From: Bathynomus jamesi
Taxonomy: Eukaryota; Arthropoda; Malacostraca; Isopoda; Cirolanidae
Direction: 5' to 3'
Assembly (NCBI GenBank): GCA_023014485.1
Contig: JAJOZX010007472.1
Span: 140,001-204,000, forward strand
DNA: 64,000 bases
Part shown: one piece after another, positions 44,160 through 54,634 of the stretch
Position numbering within the stretch: the first letter of the stretch is position 1
How the letters are laid out: every line of letters begins with the position of its first letter
Notes under the pieces: generated by a model
Database searches by the model: none
Told to the model about the DNA's origin: nothing
What the model saw: the letters and a program-made list of their open reading frames with translations, nothing else
Translations under genes and position numbers: made by a program

Positions 44160-47080
44160 TTTTCTCTGTTGTAATTCTATGAGGGCCTTGGAGGACTTAG
44201 CAGTTTCCTCCTTGGTGAGGTAGTATAGTCTTCCAGTTGCAGTAGATGCCTCAGATGCCTCTACCTTTGTCAAAACATCAGAGTATGTAATTGTAAGAAT
44301 ATCTGGTTGATGAGGAAAAAAATGATGGGTTGGGACCATGAGAATGAAGAAAATATATTTTTACTTCCCTCTTCTCAGTTGTTTTGTCCAAAATGCATGC
44401 TAACCACCAAAGATTATCATATACAGCAGTGACAAAACCATGTAGTTTCTCTTCAGGTATAAGTTCTTCTTCACAGGGCTGTGGAGTCGGAGTCGGAAGT
44501 AAATTCATTGCTAGAGGAGTCAGAGTTGGTAAAAATGGACTGACTCCGACTCCTTTTTTTTTTTATGATGTACTTTATATTGGTTCAGGTTAAAGCTCCT
44601 AATAGGAGCTTTAACCTCCTATCTTGCATTATAGTTATTTTATGATGATTCCCCTACATCATGATCTTTCTAGGAGCTTTTCCTGCATATCACTAATTAC
44701 TGTTGATTTTCTTTTCAGAAATTTATATTTGAATACATTCTGTGTAAGCTAATTCTAAATTTTTATTTTCAAAAGCCCCTTATAAAATGGCTAAGAACAC
44801 TCCGGTTAAATCTAGTGTTTTTGAATACTTTACCATAACCACAGATGAAAAACATTTTGTGTGTCAATGTGTGGTTGAAGATGAATTTAGAGAAATTGAG
44901 CTTAAAAAGTAGCCTGATGATTCACTTGGTAGTGATGAAATGCCATTCTGGGTTAATATAATCAAAGTATATTTTATATTATTATTTAGAGTCGGAGTCG
45001 GAGGCTTGGTCTACCGACTCCACAGCCCTGCTTCTTCATTGACTTTCTTAATATGTGAATATCCTGATGCTGAGAAATGCTTAACCTCTAGTGAAGTTAA
45101 TGAAACTGGTTTTAAATGGTGTATTTTCTGAGTACCAGCAATTGTTCTTGCTTTTGAATGTCTAGTTTGGAGGAGAAATTCTTCATTGGTTGAAAAATGT
45201 GGTGTAATATTATCATCATCTTTGGTAAATATATACAGCTGTTGTGCAGTAAGGATTTGTTTATCATAAGGCTGTTGCAGACTAGCTTTAGCAGCTAACC
45301 TCTTAACAGTGCCTCCTACACCATCACATGGTCCCTTCCCATGGCTTGTTGTAAAAAAATTCCACTCTGCATCAATTCCAAAGTCATCTTGTGGTGGCAA
45401 AGATTCAGAAAGTTTTTGCAGTTTTTATATTGTCCAGCACAGCCATCTGGAAAGTATATGATTTTGTTGATGGATGGGATGTTCTCTTTTATGAAGTTTA
45501 TGAGATGCTTTTGAAACAAATGTACTGCAACTGTGTTATGAATATTGCACTTAGATATGACAACAAAGTTTAGGTGAGCAATCTCATTTTGCTTGTTATA
45601 ATACAAACAAATGGATGTAGAGTTGCTATCTGATTGTTCCAGTGAAAACTCTGCACCTCATCTCATCTTGGAGAACAAAAGAGTAATTTTTGGCAAAATC
45701 TCACACTACTAGGACTTCACTTGGTTTCAGCAACATTTTAGTTTTGTTGTAATAATTAGCTTGCATCTTGGTCAGGAAATCATAGATTTGGTATTGAAGT
45801 TTGCTATAGAAATGTTCAGTATATTCATCTGAACTTATGTGAATTGATTTAAGATTGGACCTGTCTGTATTGGTCCACTTCTTAAACTGTACTGAATTCA
45901 TGCAGTTATCATCAAAAATATTTGGAGTTTCTCTCTAATGCTTTTGTGTCTCCACATTGTTTACATTCCCTAAGGCAGCATTGCAATGAGGGTGGATTGC
46001 ACTCAATCAAAGTAAGACAATGTCATATATGGTTGATAGGATTTTCATTATCTTCAGTTAACTTATCAAATTTAGTTCCTACAAACACAAGTTTAACATT
46101 CTGATGAATGGTACATACACATACTGAGTGAGTTCCTGATGCTACGGCAATAATACATTGCTTTGGATGTGCCTCTGCAAATTTGCTGAAGCCCGCTTTT
46201 ACCAAAGGATTTCTTTCTTTAAAAAGCTGATAAGCTTCTTTTAAATTGCATAGCAGTAGATGCTTCTGAAAATGTTTCCTCTCCCCTGAGCTGTCCATAA
46301 TGCTGACATAATCCTTTTTTACTAGGCATTATTCTACTGATATCTTCTGAAAGATAAAATGCTTTGACTTTTTCTATAATGTTTTGTTCAATTTTCTTTC
46401 CAGGCTGATGATTTGGAATTGAAAGGATAACCATTTCATTAGTAAGCTTTTGGCAACTGATGCTTTGTGCCTTGTTGTGTTGAATTCTGTAACTATTTTT
46501 CTCTCACTCCAACGTTTTGGTAATACAGTCAGGATTTGTATTCTTTCACTCCTCTCGGTCTGCAAGTTGCTGAATTTCTCCTTCAGTTGATTTAATATTT
46601 CATACTTTTTCCTGTATTAATATCTCTCTTCCAGCAATTTCTTCAAATTTTCTCTTGACTGTTCCTGTAACTTTTGTTATTTTGTGAGATGCATAAGCCT
46701 CTGTCTCTCTTAGCTTTCTTGTCTTTATGGGAGTTTCTCCTAATGATTTTAATGAAGTATTTAAAGTTGATAATTGAAATTCAAGTGCTGTGCTTGTTGA
46801 TGCCTTATTGATTTCAAGTTTATTTTCAGATGAAGATATTTCAGGAATATTACTAGTTTCTTCACAGCAAGAGCTTTTTTCATCTTCATCTAGTTTTTTT
46901 TTCAGGCAATGATTCCAGCATTTCCCTACACTGCTTACAAAGCCTGTGATCAACTGTTAATTTGATTTCAGGCCTTTTATCAATTAAATATTGAGGTACA
47001 ATTCGTAGACTTTTGGTTCGACGCTGTCCTTTGTGTGATTGAAAGGGATCAGCACATTTCTGTTTAAGTTTATCCCTTTT
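44160..47080 (-). pseudogene. transposase-like protein, broken
   Basis: Fragments in order along the minus strand: a Cys-containing N-terminus near 47050-46900 (CADPF, CKQC), a Lys/Glu-rich linker 46953-46600, then 46434-46219 (DDISR-like: SEDISRIMPSKKG), 46298-46023 (PKQCIIAVASGTHSVCVC), 45606-45316 with IIYFPDGCAGQYKNCKNFLN, 45400-45040 with AEWNFFTTSHGKGPCDGVGG and VKRLAAKASLQ, and, past the hAT insertion, FVTAVYDNLWW and FLHSHGPNPSFF. I have seen the DG.AGQYKN and HGKGPCDG.GG motifs as hallmarks of a widespread unnamed transposase group in animals. At least five frame breaks are present. Confidence 0.7.
44474..45030. mobile_element. non-autonomous hAT element with BED remnant
   Basis: Perfect 17-bp ends CAGGGCTGTGGAGTCGG and an exact 8-bp duplication CTTCTTCA (44466-44473 and 45031-45038). 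A 42-codon frame at 44787-44912 (VKSSVFEYF, then FVCQC) is the start of a BED zinc finger. It interrupts the transposase described at 44160-47080. Same terminus family as 16928 and 28015. Confidence 0.95.
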
Positions 47081-47635
47081 TTAAAAATTAGTGTGTTAAA
47101 AACTAGTAAGTTATATTTAAATGGCATTCCTTAATATAAATTAATTTAGAATATTAAAACTAGTAAGTTATATTTAAATGGCATTCTATAATTTAGAAAT
47201 TCACTTCGAATATTAAACAAATATTTTCTGAAAAGATGGAAAAAAACATGAATTATTTAAGGGTTAATTTTAATTAAAAATACTTCCTGATCATACTTAT
47301 CACTGGCCACTTATAACCTTTTAGGAACATGTTCCACATTGGTAAGTGAACATCAAGAGAGTTAATATGACAAGCTGTTTAAGAGCTTCAAAATGACACT
47401 AGAATCAGAACTCTAGCTTTATTAGTTATGTGGCGACAGTAAGTAAAAAATCAGGTCAAAGGTCCAAATTTTGTGGCCCCGTATCTCAGCAACCAAAGGT
47501 CAGCCAGCTCTAAAATTTGGGGAATTTCAGTTTCTCACACATACCTACTAATGTACCAAATAGCATGAAAATCTGAGATGGTCATGTTCAAACTCACCTT
47601 TTTTAGGCTGAATTGACATGGACATAATTCAGGTC

Positions 47636-48447
47636 ATGTAATGTTCAGCTGCCCCGTGAGCTAGTTTGGTTCTTATGTGTATGAATATAAAATCATGGCT
47701 ATTGACTAGGATATATATACCTGGCTGAAAAAAGCCACACTGTATGCAACTTTCAATTTGCATTTCAGCTCTAAACAGTCCATATAAAGTTAAGATTTTA
47801 TCAAGTATGATTACATTAGTTATGCGCATAACTCTATATAGTTATAATTTAACTGTTAAGTGTGAGGAGTAAATAAACTTCAGAATAAAGGTAATTTTTT
47901 AGTATTTTATTATGTAGTTTATTTTAGAAGGGCTGGGATGGTGAGCACTGGCAACATCACACATTACAGTAAAGTTGCCAATGAAGCCTCAAGGCTTTCA
48001 TCAGATTAATTATTAAAGGAAAATATTTGGAGTTGCATTCAATTTATGTATTGTGTGTTGGAAACCATCGCAAAAAATAGTTTTCAATTTTTGTAATTTG
48101 AGATATTTTTTGTTCTTATATTATGAAGTTCCTCAAAATTGTGTTTAATGGAGTTTCTGATCCAGGCAAAGACTCATGTGGTCCACATTGTGTACCTAGG
48201 TTTGAAGGTTCAAACTGATTAAAAAAAATATATATATGTATGTAGGAAAGGGGGGCCAAGGGTGAGCACCTGCTAAAATGGCCCCTTTATAGGAGGAGAC
48301 AGCTGAAATCAACATCTCTGAGGGTTTATCATGCTTTTCTTGTGTGTGTGTGTGTGTAGTGAGGAATAGAGGGAGAAGTGTGTGTTAGAACATGCTGGAC
48401 TGCTTACAGGGTAGGTGGAAATGTGGCTATAGGCTTACTCGTTACTA
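47636..48447. other. intron spacer
   Basis: No gene. Contains a copy of the interspersed repeat (GGGGGGCCAAGGGTGAGCAC near 48250) and a short TG tract near 48344. Confidence 0.5.
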
Positions 48448-48706
48448 CAGTAATCCCTCGCTTTATGGAAGGGTTACATTCCATAAAGTAGATTTTCTGT
48501 ACATTGAATCATATTTTCCCATAGACTCCCATTATATATTTGGAGATATGTTCCTATGGAACAAAATCTTAACTCTATGATGTAAAAAAAAAACACACAC
48601 ACAGCAATAAAACTTTATTAAAATACTCTGTATATTATATTTGTATACAGGGGGGTCCCCATTATCCGAGTCTGCATTTACAAGGGCAATTTATTGTAGA
48701 ATTATA

Positions 48707-49359
48707 CATGGTGTCTCAAAAGTCACTATCTATTTCAGTGACATTAGATGTTTTTTAAAAAAATGCTATGCTGGCATAAAGATAATATACTTCTGGTGCA
48801 AATTTGTGTATTTAAAAAAAGTTAATTGGTTTATTATCTTGACATGCTTGAACAATTCCTCGAACCTCAACTTCTTACAGATGGCATTCTTGACACAGTA
48901 GTTTTTCAGCAGGATGGAGCACCGTGCCATTATGCAATAATTGTGCGTGATTATCTTGACAGACGCTTCCCCGGTCGCTGGATTGGTCGTGGAGGAACAC
49001 AACCATGGGCAGCACGTTCACCCGATTTAACACCATTAGATTTTTTCGCCTGGGGTTTCATTAAGTCTAAGGTGTACAGTGTACACTGGTAAAAGAATTA
49101 GTGATGTAGCCGAACTTCAAAATCGTATTACTGATGCAGTTCAGAAAATAACATCTCAAATGCTGGAAAGTGTGTTCTGGGAAACAACTTATCGCTTTGA
49201 GCTCTGTAGAGACACTGATGGTCACCATGTGGAGACAGATAAATAAATAGCACTAATTCTTTGTGGCACTTACTTTGAAATAAATATATTTTTCATGTCT
49301 TAAACCAGTTTTTCGTAATTCCCATTATTTTTCAAAATAGTGACTTTTGAGACACCCTG
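48707..49359 (+). mobile_element. mariner-like element, inner of nest
   Basis: Ends CATGGTGTCTCAAAAGTCAC and CAGGGTGTCTCAAAAGTCAC (right, complemented), both next to TA. It holds the 3' half of a mariner-like transposase. Confidence 0.9.
48826..49246 (+). pseudogene. mariner-like transposase, catalytic C-terminal half
   Basis: VVFQQDGAPCHYA carries the second catalytic Asp, and WAARSPDLTPLDFFAWG the third acidic position. A frameshift after KVYS (49092) is followed by RISDVAELQNRI and the stop at 49244-49246. The helix-turn-helix half is missing, the mirror image of the two N-terminal-only copies elsewhere in this window. Confidence 0.9.
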
Positions 49360-50204
49360 TATGTAAAAATTCCTTGCACTTACAAGGATTATGAGAAACC
49401 CTTGGGGAAGTTGATGACATTCTCAATTATTTTAAGAAGAATGGTCCTCTGTACGATCATGCTGCCAAGGTTGAATGTGAAATAAGAAATGTTAGCATGC
49501 TATCAGGCAATTTTACAAGAAAAAGTATGTGCTGGAAAACAAACCACCCTCGATTCATTCTTTGTGCAATGCAAACTGGCCATGGAGGAATCTGAACCTC
49601 AGCCAGGTCCTTCTGGTTTAATGCACTAATTTGGGTTGGATATGGCATTAGATGACCCACCTACTCATCCTGCCTCATCATCATCATCCTTAACCTCTGC
49701 CTAATGCTCTCTCAACATCACCCTCAATTCATCCAAACGAGCTGAATGCCTCTACTTTGAAGATAAGATAATAAAAATCACTAATGGACTTAAAACAGCT
49801 TATTTTAAAAAATATTTTACTGTAATAAACTAATCTTTTGGGTATTATTTATCTTATGGTCCTGATCAAATGCTATTCCATTATATCTTATGGGTAGAAA
49901 TTCCCTACTTTAAGTGGCGTTTTTTGGGTCCCTATTAGCCTTGGATAATGGACCCCCTGTAGTACTTAATAATAAAGTAAGAATAAGGATGTCTGACTAT
50001 CAATAGACATGCATGAGGTGGTGGGAGGGAAGGTTGTGGTGAGTATGAGCCACTGCCTGCGTATAATTAGAATAGATTAGATATTTTAGTGACTGAGTTA
50101 GTGATTTTTTTTCGACTCAAATTTCCATTATAATGAATCTTGCTTCCATTATACTGAATTTTATTCCCCTATTAATCATTTTCATGAAGCAAGGAATTAC
50201 TGTA

Positions 50205-50610
50205 CTGTCAGTAAGTTTATTTACTGTTCAGGAAGTTGCGAGTGGCTTATCTTGAGTTCAAGAAATTTTAAAACAGGTTAACCTAAAAGAATAACAATTT
50301 TTACCAAAATTGAAAGAAGAATTTTACATCAGTTTGGTTACATGAAATTTATAACTCATAGTTAATTAAGCCTAGGCTTCATTATTGAGTTAATGAGCTT
50401 AGGCATTTTCATAATGTAACTAATCGGTTTAGAAACTATATAGGTAGAAGCATTTTTGTTTGTTTCAAGGCCTCAGGATCTAATTATGAGCTTGCATTAT
50501 GACACTTTCAAACATATTTCAGCCTACCCTGTAGCTCAGTCTGTTATGTATTACTATTATATTATAATTGTAGGATCTTTCTAATTACTGTACTTGTTTA
50601 CTTGTTTCAG
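50205..50610. other. 3' end of the long ear intron
   Basis: No element recognised. Ends with CTTGTTTCAG, the acceptor for the next exon. Confidence 0.6.
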
Positions 50611-50713
50611 TGCTAAAGGCACCCCCTTATAGAATATGTGAGAAAGGATATGGGGGCTTCAACCTACCCATTGAAATCTATTTTAAAACTAATGAAGAAC
50701 CTCGTAAGGCAAA
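50611..50713 (+). CDS. ear: ear orthologue, YEATS exon 2 of 3
   Basis: 103 bp, bounded by TTGTTTCAG and GTAAGT. The first two bases complete a Val codon from the previous exon. It encodes LKAPPYRICEKGYGGFNLPI and then EIYFKTNEEPRKAK. GYGGF holds the Tyr that closes the acyl-lysine cage in AF9. Phase (1 in, 2 out) fits both neighbours. Confidence 0.95.
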
Positions 50714-50834
50714 GTAAGTAAAATGTATTATAATTTTAATAAATAAATGTTTTAAGGAAAATAATATTCATGAATGGTCTAGTAATATACAGGGTAAATG
50801 CAAAAAACTTCACTTTTTTACGTGAAGGTCAAAA

Positions 50835-52298
50835 TATGAGAATAAAAACCCACTCTAATAGACAGAGTTTATTTCCACGACAGTTTCGGCGCCCACTGGC
50901 ATCCTCCTTGGGTGGATACAGAAACACAAATGAAACAAAACAAGAGGGAAAAACAGTTCAGGGATCGACCGTTAAGAAATTCGCACCTAGGTTGGATTCC
51001 ATTCTCTCGAGACAGGAGGGGCATTTTCATTAAGTACATTCGCACAAATTTTAAAACTATCTTCCTGTTCTAAACATACAGATTCTATTATTTTTACATA
51101 ATTATTACATTTATAATTAAATTTATTACATTTAATATTGCATAATTATTAATTACAGAAATTATAAATTTATTATTACATTGGTTATTACATTGTTGTT
51201 TATTATACAGAAATTATAAACCGAAAAACGAATGAAAAAAGGCGATTAGGAAATAATCCAGAGACCATTGAGAAATTCGCACCTAGGTTAGATATCGTTC
51301 TCCCGAAACCAGTAGGGCATTTTATTACAGGGTCAGCTTATAACTACATTTCCACAAATTAAAAATATCTTCTTGTTCTATACATACAGATCCTAATGTT
51401 TTGACATAATTACTGCATATATTTATTTCCACATTAATTACTTCCATTATTACATTTACTAAAAGCGAGTAAGGAAACATTCCAATCCAGAGACATTTAA
51501 GAAATTCACACTTAGGTTCGAACACGTTCCCACGACTCCGTAAGGGATTTATTGACCAAGAATCTCATTAAAGGGTCTAACTTATAAGTACCTTCGCACA
51601 AATTAAAATTATCTACTTTTTCTATACACACAGATTCTATTATTTTTCTTTTGACATAATTATTACATTTATAAAGTACCTTACTTGATTCCCAATCTAT
51701 AGCATGATTATTTTGGCTAGTAATTATGTCAAAACATTAGGATCTGTATGTATAGAACAAGAAGATATTTTTAATTTGTGGAAATGTAGTTATAAGCTGA
51801 CCCTGTAATAAAATGCCCTTCTGGTTTCGGGAGAACGATATCTAACCTAGGTGCAAATTTCTCAATGGTCTCTGGATTATTTCCTAATCGCCTTTTTTCA
51901 TTCGTTTTTCGGTTTATAATTTCTGTATAATAAACAACAATGTAATAACCAATGTAATAATAAATTTATAATTTCTGTAATTAATAATTATGCAATATTA
52001 AATGTAATAAATTTAATTATAAATGTAATAATTATGTAAAAATAATAGAATCTGTATGTTTAGAACAGGAAGATAGTTTTAAAATTTGTGCGAATGTACT
52101 TAATGAAAATGCCCCTCCTGTCTCGAGAGAATGGAATCCAACCTAGGTGCGAATTTCTTAACGGTCGATCCCTGAACTGTTTTTCCCTCTTGTTTTGTTT
52201 CATTTGTGTTTCTGTATCCACCCGAGGAGGATGCCAGTGGGCGTCGAAACTGTCGTGGAAATAAACTCTGTCTATTAGAGTGGGTTTTTATTCTCATA
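50835..52298. repeat. 1.46-kb palindrome (foldback element)
   Basis: The left arm (50835 to about 51425) and right arm (about 51725 to 52298) are reverse complements over roughly 580 bp with only scattered differences, around a spacer of about 300 bp. Both arms begin ATGAGAATAAAAACCCACTC. Each arm holds repeated blocks starting GAAATTCGCACCTAGGTT, about 290 bp apart, and a third, diverged block lies in the spacer. A matching 65-codon frame in each arm has no known motif. It sits wholly in the ear intron between 50713 and 52630. Confidence 0.93.
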
Positions 52299-52304
52299 AA
52301 TATA

Positions 52305-52494
52305 CAGGGTGCTTCAAAAAATTTTTTACCACTTATATGATGAGTATTTCTGAGGGAAATGTCTCAAAGCAGTTAGAGGCATTTTGATGATTCAGAACTT
52401 GTGTTGATACTCATGGTGAGCATTGTTGAAATCAATGGATAAATATATAAACAATAAATACACTGTATTGAAATATATTTTTTGAAGCACACTG
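52305..52494. mobile_element. 190-bp mariner-type MITE
   Basis: Ends CAGGGTGCTTCAAAAAAT and CAGTGTGCTTCAAAAAAT (right, complemented), flanked by TA. Non-coding. It starts 6 bp after the palindrome ends. Confidence 0.88.
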
Positions 52495-52629
52495 TATTTG
52501 TATGTCTGATTGAAGTACATATTAAGAGTCAAATGATGTAATGATGTTCATTTGATATTGTATATTTTTAGATTATTAATTTTCAGCTTGGTCGAAAATT
52601 AATGCTGAATTACCCTATTTCATTCTCAG

Positions 52630-52753
52630 ATTTGAGTATGATCTTTACCTGCAGAGTTTGGACTCTGCTCCAATCTCTAACATTCGGAGAGAGAAACTTA
52701 CGTTCATTAAGCCTAATGAGGAATTCAAACGGAAGTTGCTGCAAGGAGGAGGA
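52630..52753 (+). CDS. ear: ear orthologue, YEATS exon 3 of 3
   Basis: 124 bp between CATTCTCAG and GTAAGTATG. Encodes FEYDLYLQSLDSAPISNIRR and then EKLTFIKPNEEFKRKLLQGG, the last strands of the YEATS fold. The first base completes a Lys codon, and the exon ends in phase 0. Confidence 0.94.
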
Positions 52754-53251
52754 GTAAGTATGGGTTGGAGCCCCTTTGAACCCCAGCCTGCATACCATAC
52801 TGTCCGTACCTCATATCAGTTATCAGTGACAGTTAATGAGTGCTCCATGGTAACTCGCACTGTTTGATAGGATTTTCTCGTATTGAAGTTATTACACTTA
52901 ATGCTGGATTCTGTTTATCAAGAGAATGCATCGTAAATGTGTCAAGATTGAAAAAAGTTTTAGTTTTGGTTTTAATTTGTAATATGTTCGTATGTATTAC
53001 TATAGAACATTAATATTTTTGTTTTAAAATTAAATGATTTAAACCACACATTTTATCTGATGGTTAACTTCCAATCCAACATCATATGCCTTGACTTCAT
53101 AAAGGTTTGAAGGATTAAAACCATAGTCGTACCATTAAAATTCAATTTTAGAAGCATTTACAATGTAAAAATTTGTTTCCTTTTAAAAAAAAAGTCTTGT
53201 CATAGATTATGGACTAAAGATTTTAACATATTTTAGGTCTCCAACCAAATA

Positions 53252-53294
53252 AATTTGGATGGGCTATACTAAGTTAGTATAGCCCATCCAAATT
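53252..53294. repeat. perfect palindrome, 21-bp arms, 1-nt centre
   Basis: Arms 53252-53272 and 53274-53294 are exact reverse complements around a single G. The core reads GGATGGGCTATACTAA / TTAGTATAGCCCATCC. It lies in the ear intron. Confidence 0.93.
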
Positions 53295-53620
53295 GAGCTT
53301 GTTTGTCTATTCGCCTGTGTCACACTTTCGTGTTCAGGTTATAATGTAACTTTTGAACTGCTCAAAGTAAGTTGATGAAACATGACACACGAGTGATCAT
53401 CACTAGATGTGTTTTGAGTAAGAATTAGGTCATTACATCAAAGGCCAAGGTCACAAATAGAGGTTCGCGCTATAACTTTTGAACCCCTTAACATAAATTG
53501 CTAAAACTTCACACACCTACGGGTGATCGTAAGACGATGTGGTTTGAAGACTCCATTCCCTGCATCAAAGGCTAAATGTGAAGGTCCATGCCATAACTTC
53601 TGAACTGCTCTATGTAAATT
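53295..53620. repeat. degenerate tandem repeat, about 125-bp period
   Basis: Three diverged units share TATAACTTTTGAAC (near 53339, 53471, 53592) followed by a roughly 25-nt TAA-rich spacer and CACAC-containing stretch with GTGATCxT. Starts directly after the palindrome. Similar phrases are common in invertebrate interspersed repeats. Confidence 0.6.
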
Positions 53621-54231
53621 TTTTTTTTTAATTGTTTGCTACTTAAACCAACTACTAATGAAATGTGTGCCCGTAAAAGTGTAAATGTTTACAGGTACCT
53701 TAAAAAGAAAATTTACAGAAGGGTGTAAAAAGTTTCAACAATAAATATTTTATTAGCGAGTAAATTTCTGTAATTTCTTCCCTTTAAAAGTTACATTAGC
53801 CTCGTCATTGGAGACTGTCACTACAGTTGATCTTTAACCCTTTAACGATGGATGATACCTTAAGGTCCACCAGAAATAATATAAATTGTACTACAGTGCT
53901 TCGTTTCTATAAATGTTTCTACATGTTTATATATAGATGTCATTTAGTTGTCGGGAAAGAAACCCAAAATGTGTGTCATTTCAGTGACTAGTTACTAAAA
54001 TATTTAGTTTTGAATAACAATAAAACCTATACATTCTGGTAACAAGAGTGACCGCATATGCTGCGGACTCGTCCTTAAAGGGTTAAAGAAGTGATTATAA
54101 ATTTCTCCCAAATATTAAAACGGTGTAGAATAGTAGAAAACTTGAAAATGTGTAATTTAGTAAATCGGATATGAATGTCAAATGTCAGTAAACGACAGCA
54201 TTGTTATTAAATGTATTTTTCCACTACCCAG

Positions 54232-54411
54232 ACTGAAGTGTCAAATGCTGAAGATTCTCGTATGAATGAAAAGTCTTCTAAATCCCGGCCATCAAGCGGT
54301 GCCAAAACGAAACCAGTTGCTCGGCACCATGCAGCATCAAGTGCCACACCAAATAATCACAGTGTTAGTGCCTCTGACCTTCCTAAAAAGCCAAAAATGG
54401 AAACAAAAAAG
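54232..54411 (+). CDS. ear: ear orthologue, linker exon
   Basis: 180 bp (60 codons), acceptor CCACTACCCAG, donor AAG|GTGAGA, phase 0 both ends. Ser/Lys-rich with SRPSSGAKTKPVARH and DLPKKPKMETKK. It corresponds to the disordered serine-rich and nuclear-localisation region after the YEATS domain in AF9/ENL. Confidence 0.88.
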
Positions 54412-54634
54412 GTGAGAATAAAATTGTAGAAATGTTAAATTCTGAATTTTTTTTTTAGTACCTAAAATTCACCCCAGAAATGATAGATTAGAGATATTTC
54501 TGCGTTCCATTATTATTATAAAAAAAAAAAGGGCTGAAATTTTCTTTGAAATACTTTTTAGAGCCGCAACTTCACCCAATACATTGGTAAATAATGGCGT
54601 ATTTTATTTTTATTCATCGTTTTTTTACTTTCAG

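Larger units (their letters stand above)
44111..47635 (-). mobile_element. unnamed DNA transposon with SDG/QYKN-type transposase
   Basis: The upstream (right) end carries the repeat shared with 21295-21735, with CATGTCAATTCAG at about 47633. The left end is lost against the mariner and AT tract. A decayed transposase runs along the minus strand, interrupted by a hAT element. Superfamily not assigned; the terminus recalls Kolobok-type ends, but I could not find a TTAA duplication. Confidence 0.65.
48648..49959. mobile_element. Tigger-like element, middle of nest
   Basis: Ends CAGGGGGGTCCCCATTATCC and, complemented at the right, CAGGGGGTCCATTATCC, next to TA. Near 49550 one frame reads KQTTLDSFF, a C-terminal motif found in Tigger/jerky-type transposases; nothing else of a transposase is left. 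Confidence 0.85.
48448..50202. mobile_element. pogo/Tigger-like element, outer of a three-level nest
   Basis: Ends CAGTAATCCCTCGCTTTATG and, complemented at the right, CAGTAATTCCTTGCTTCATG. TA is present on both sides (48446-48447 and 50203-50204). Non-coding apart from the inserts. Confidence 0.85.

Noticed and set aside
53295..53620. Conserved non-coding RNA after the palindrome
   Set aside because: The repeated TATAACTTTTGAAC phrase fits a degenerate tandem repeat better than a structured RNA.
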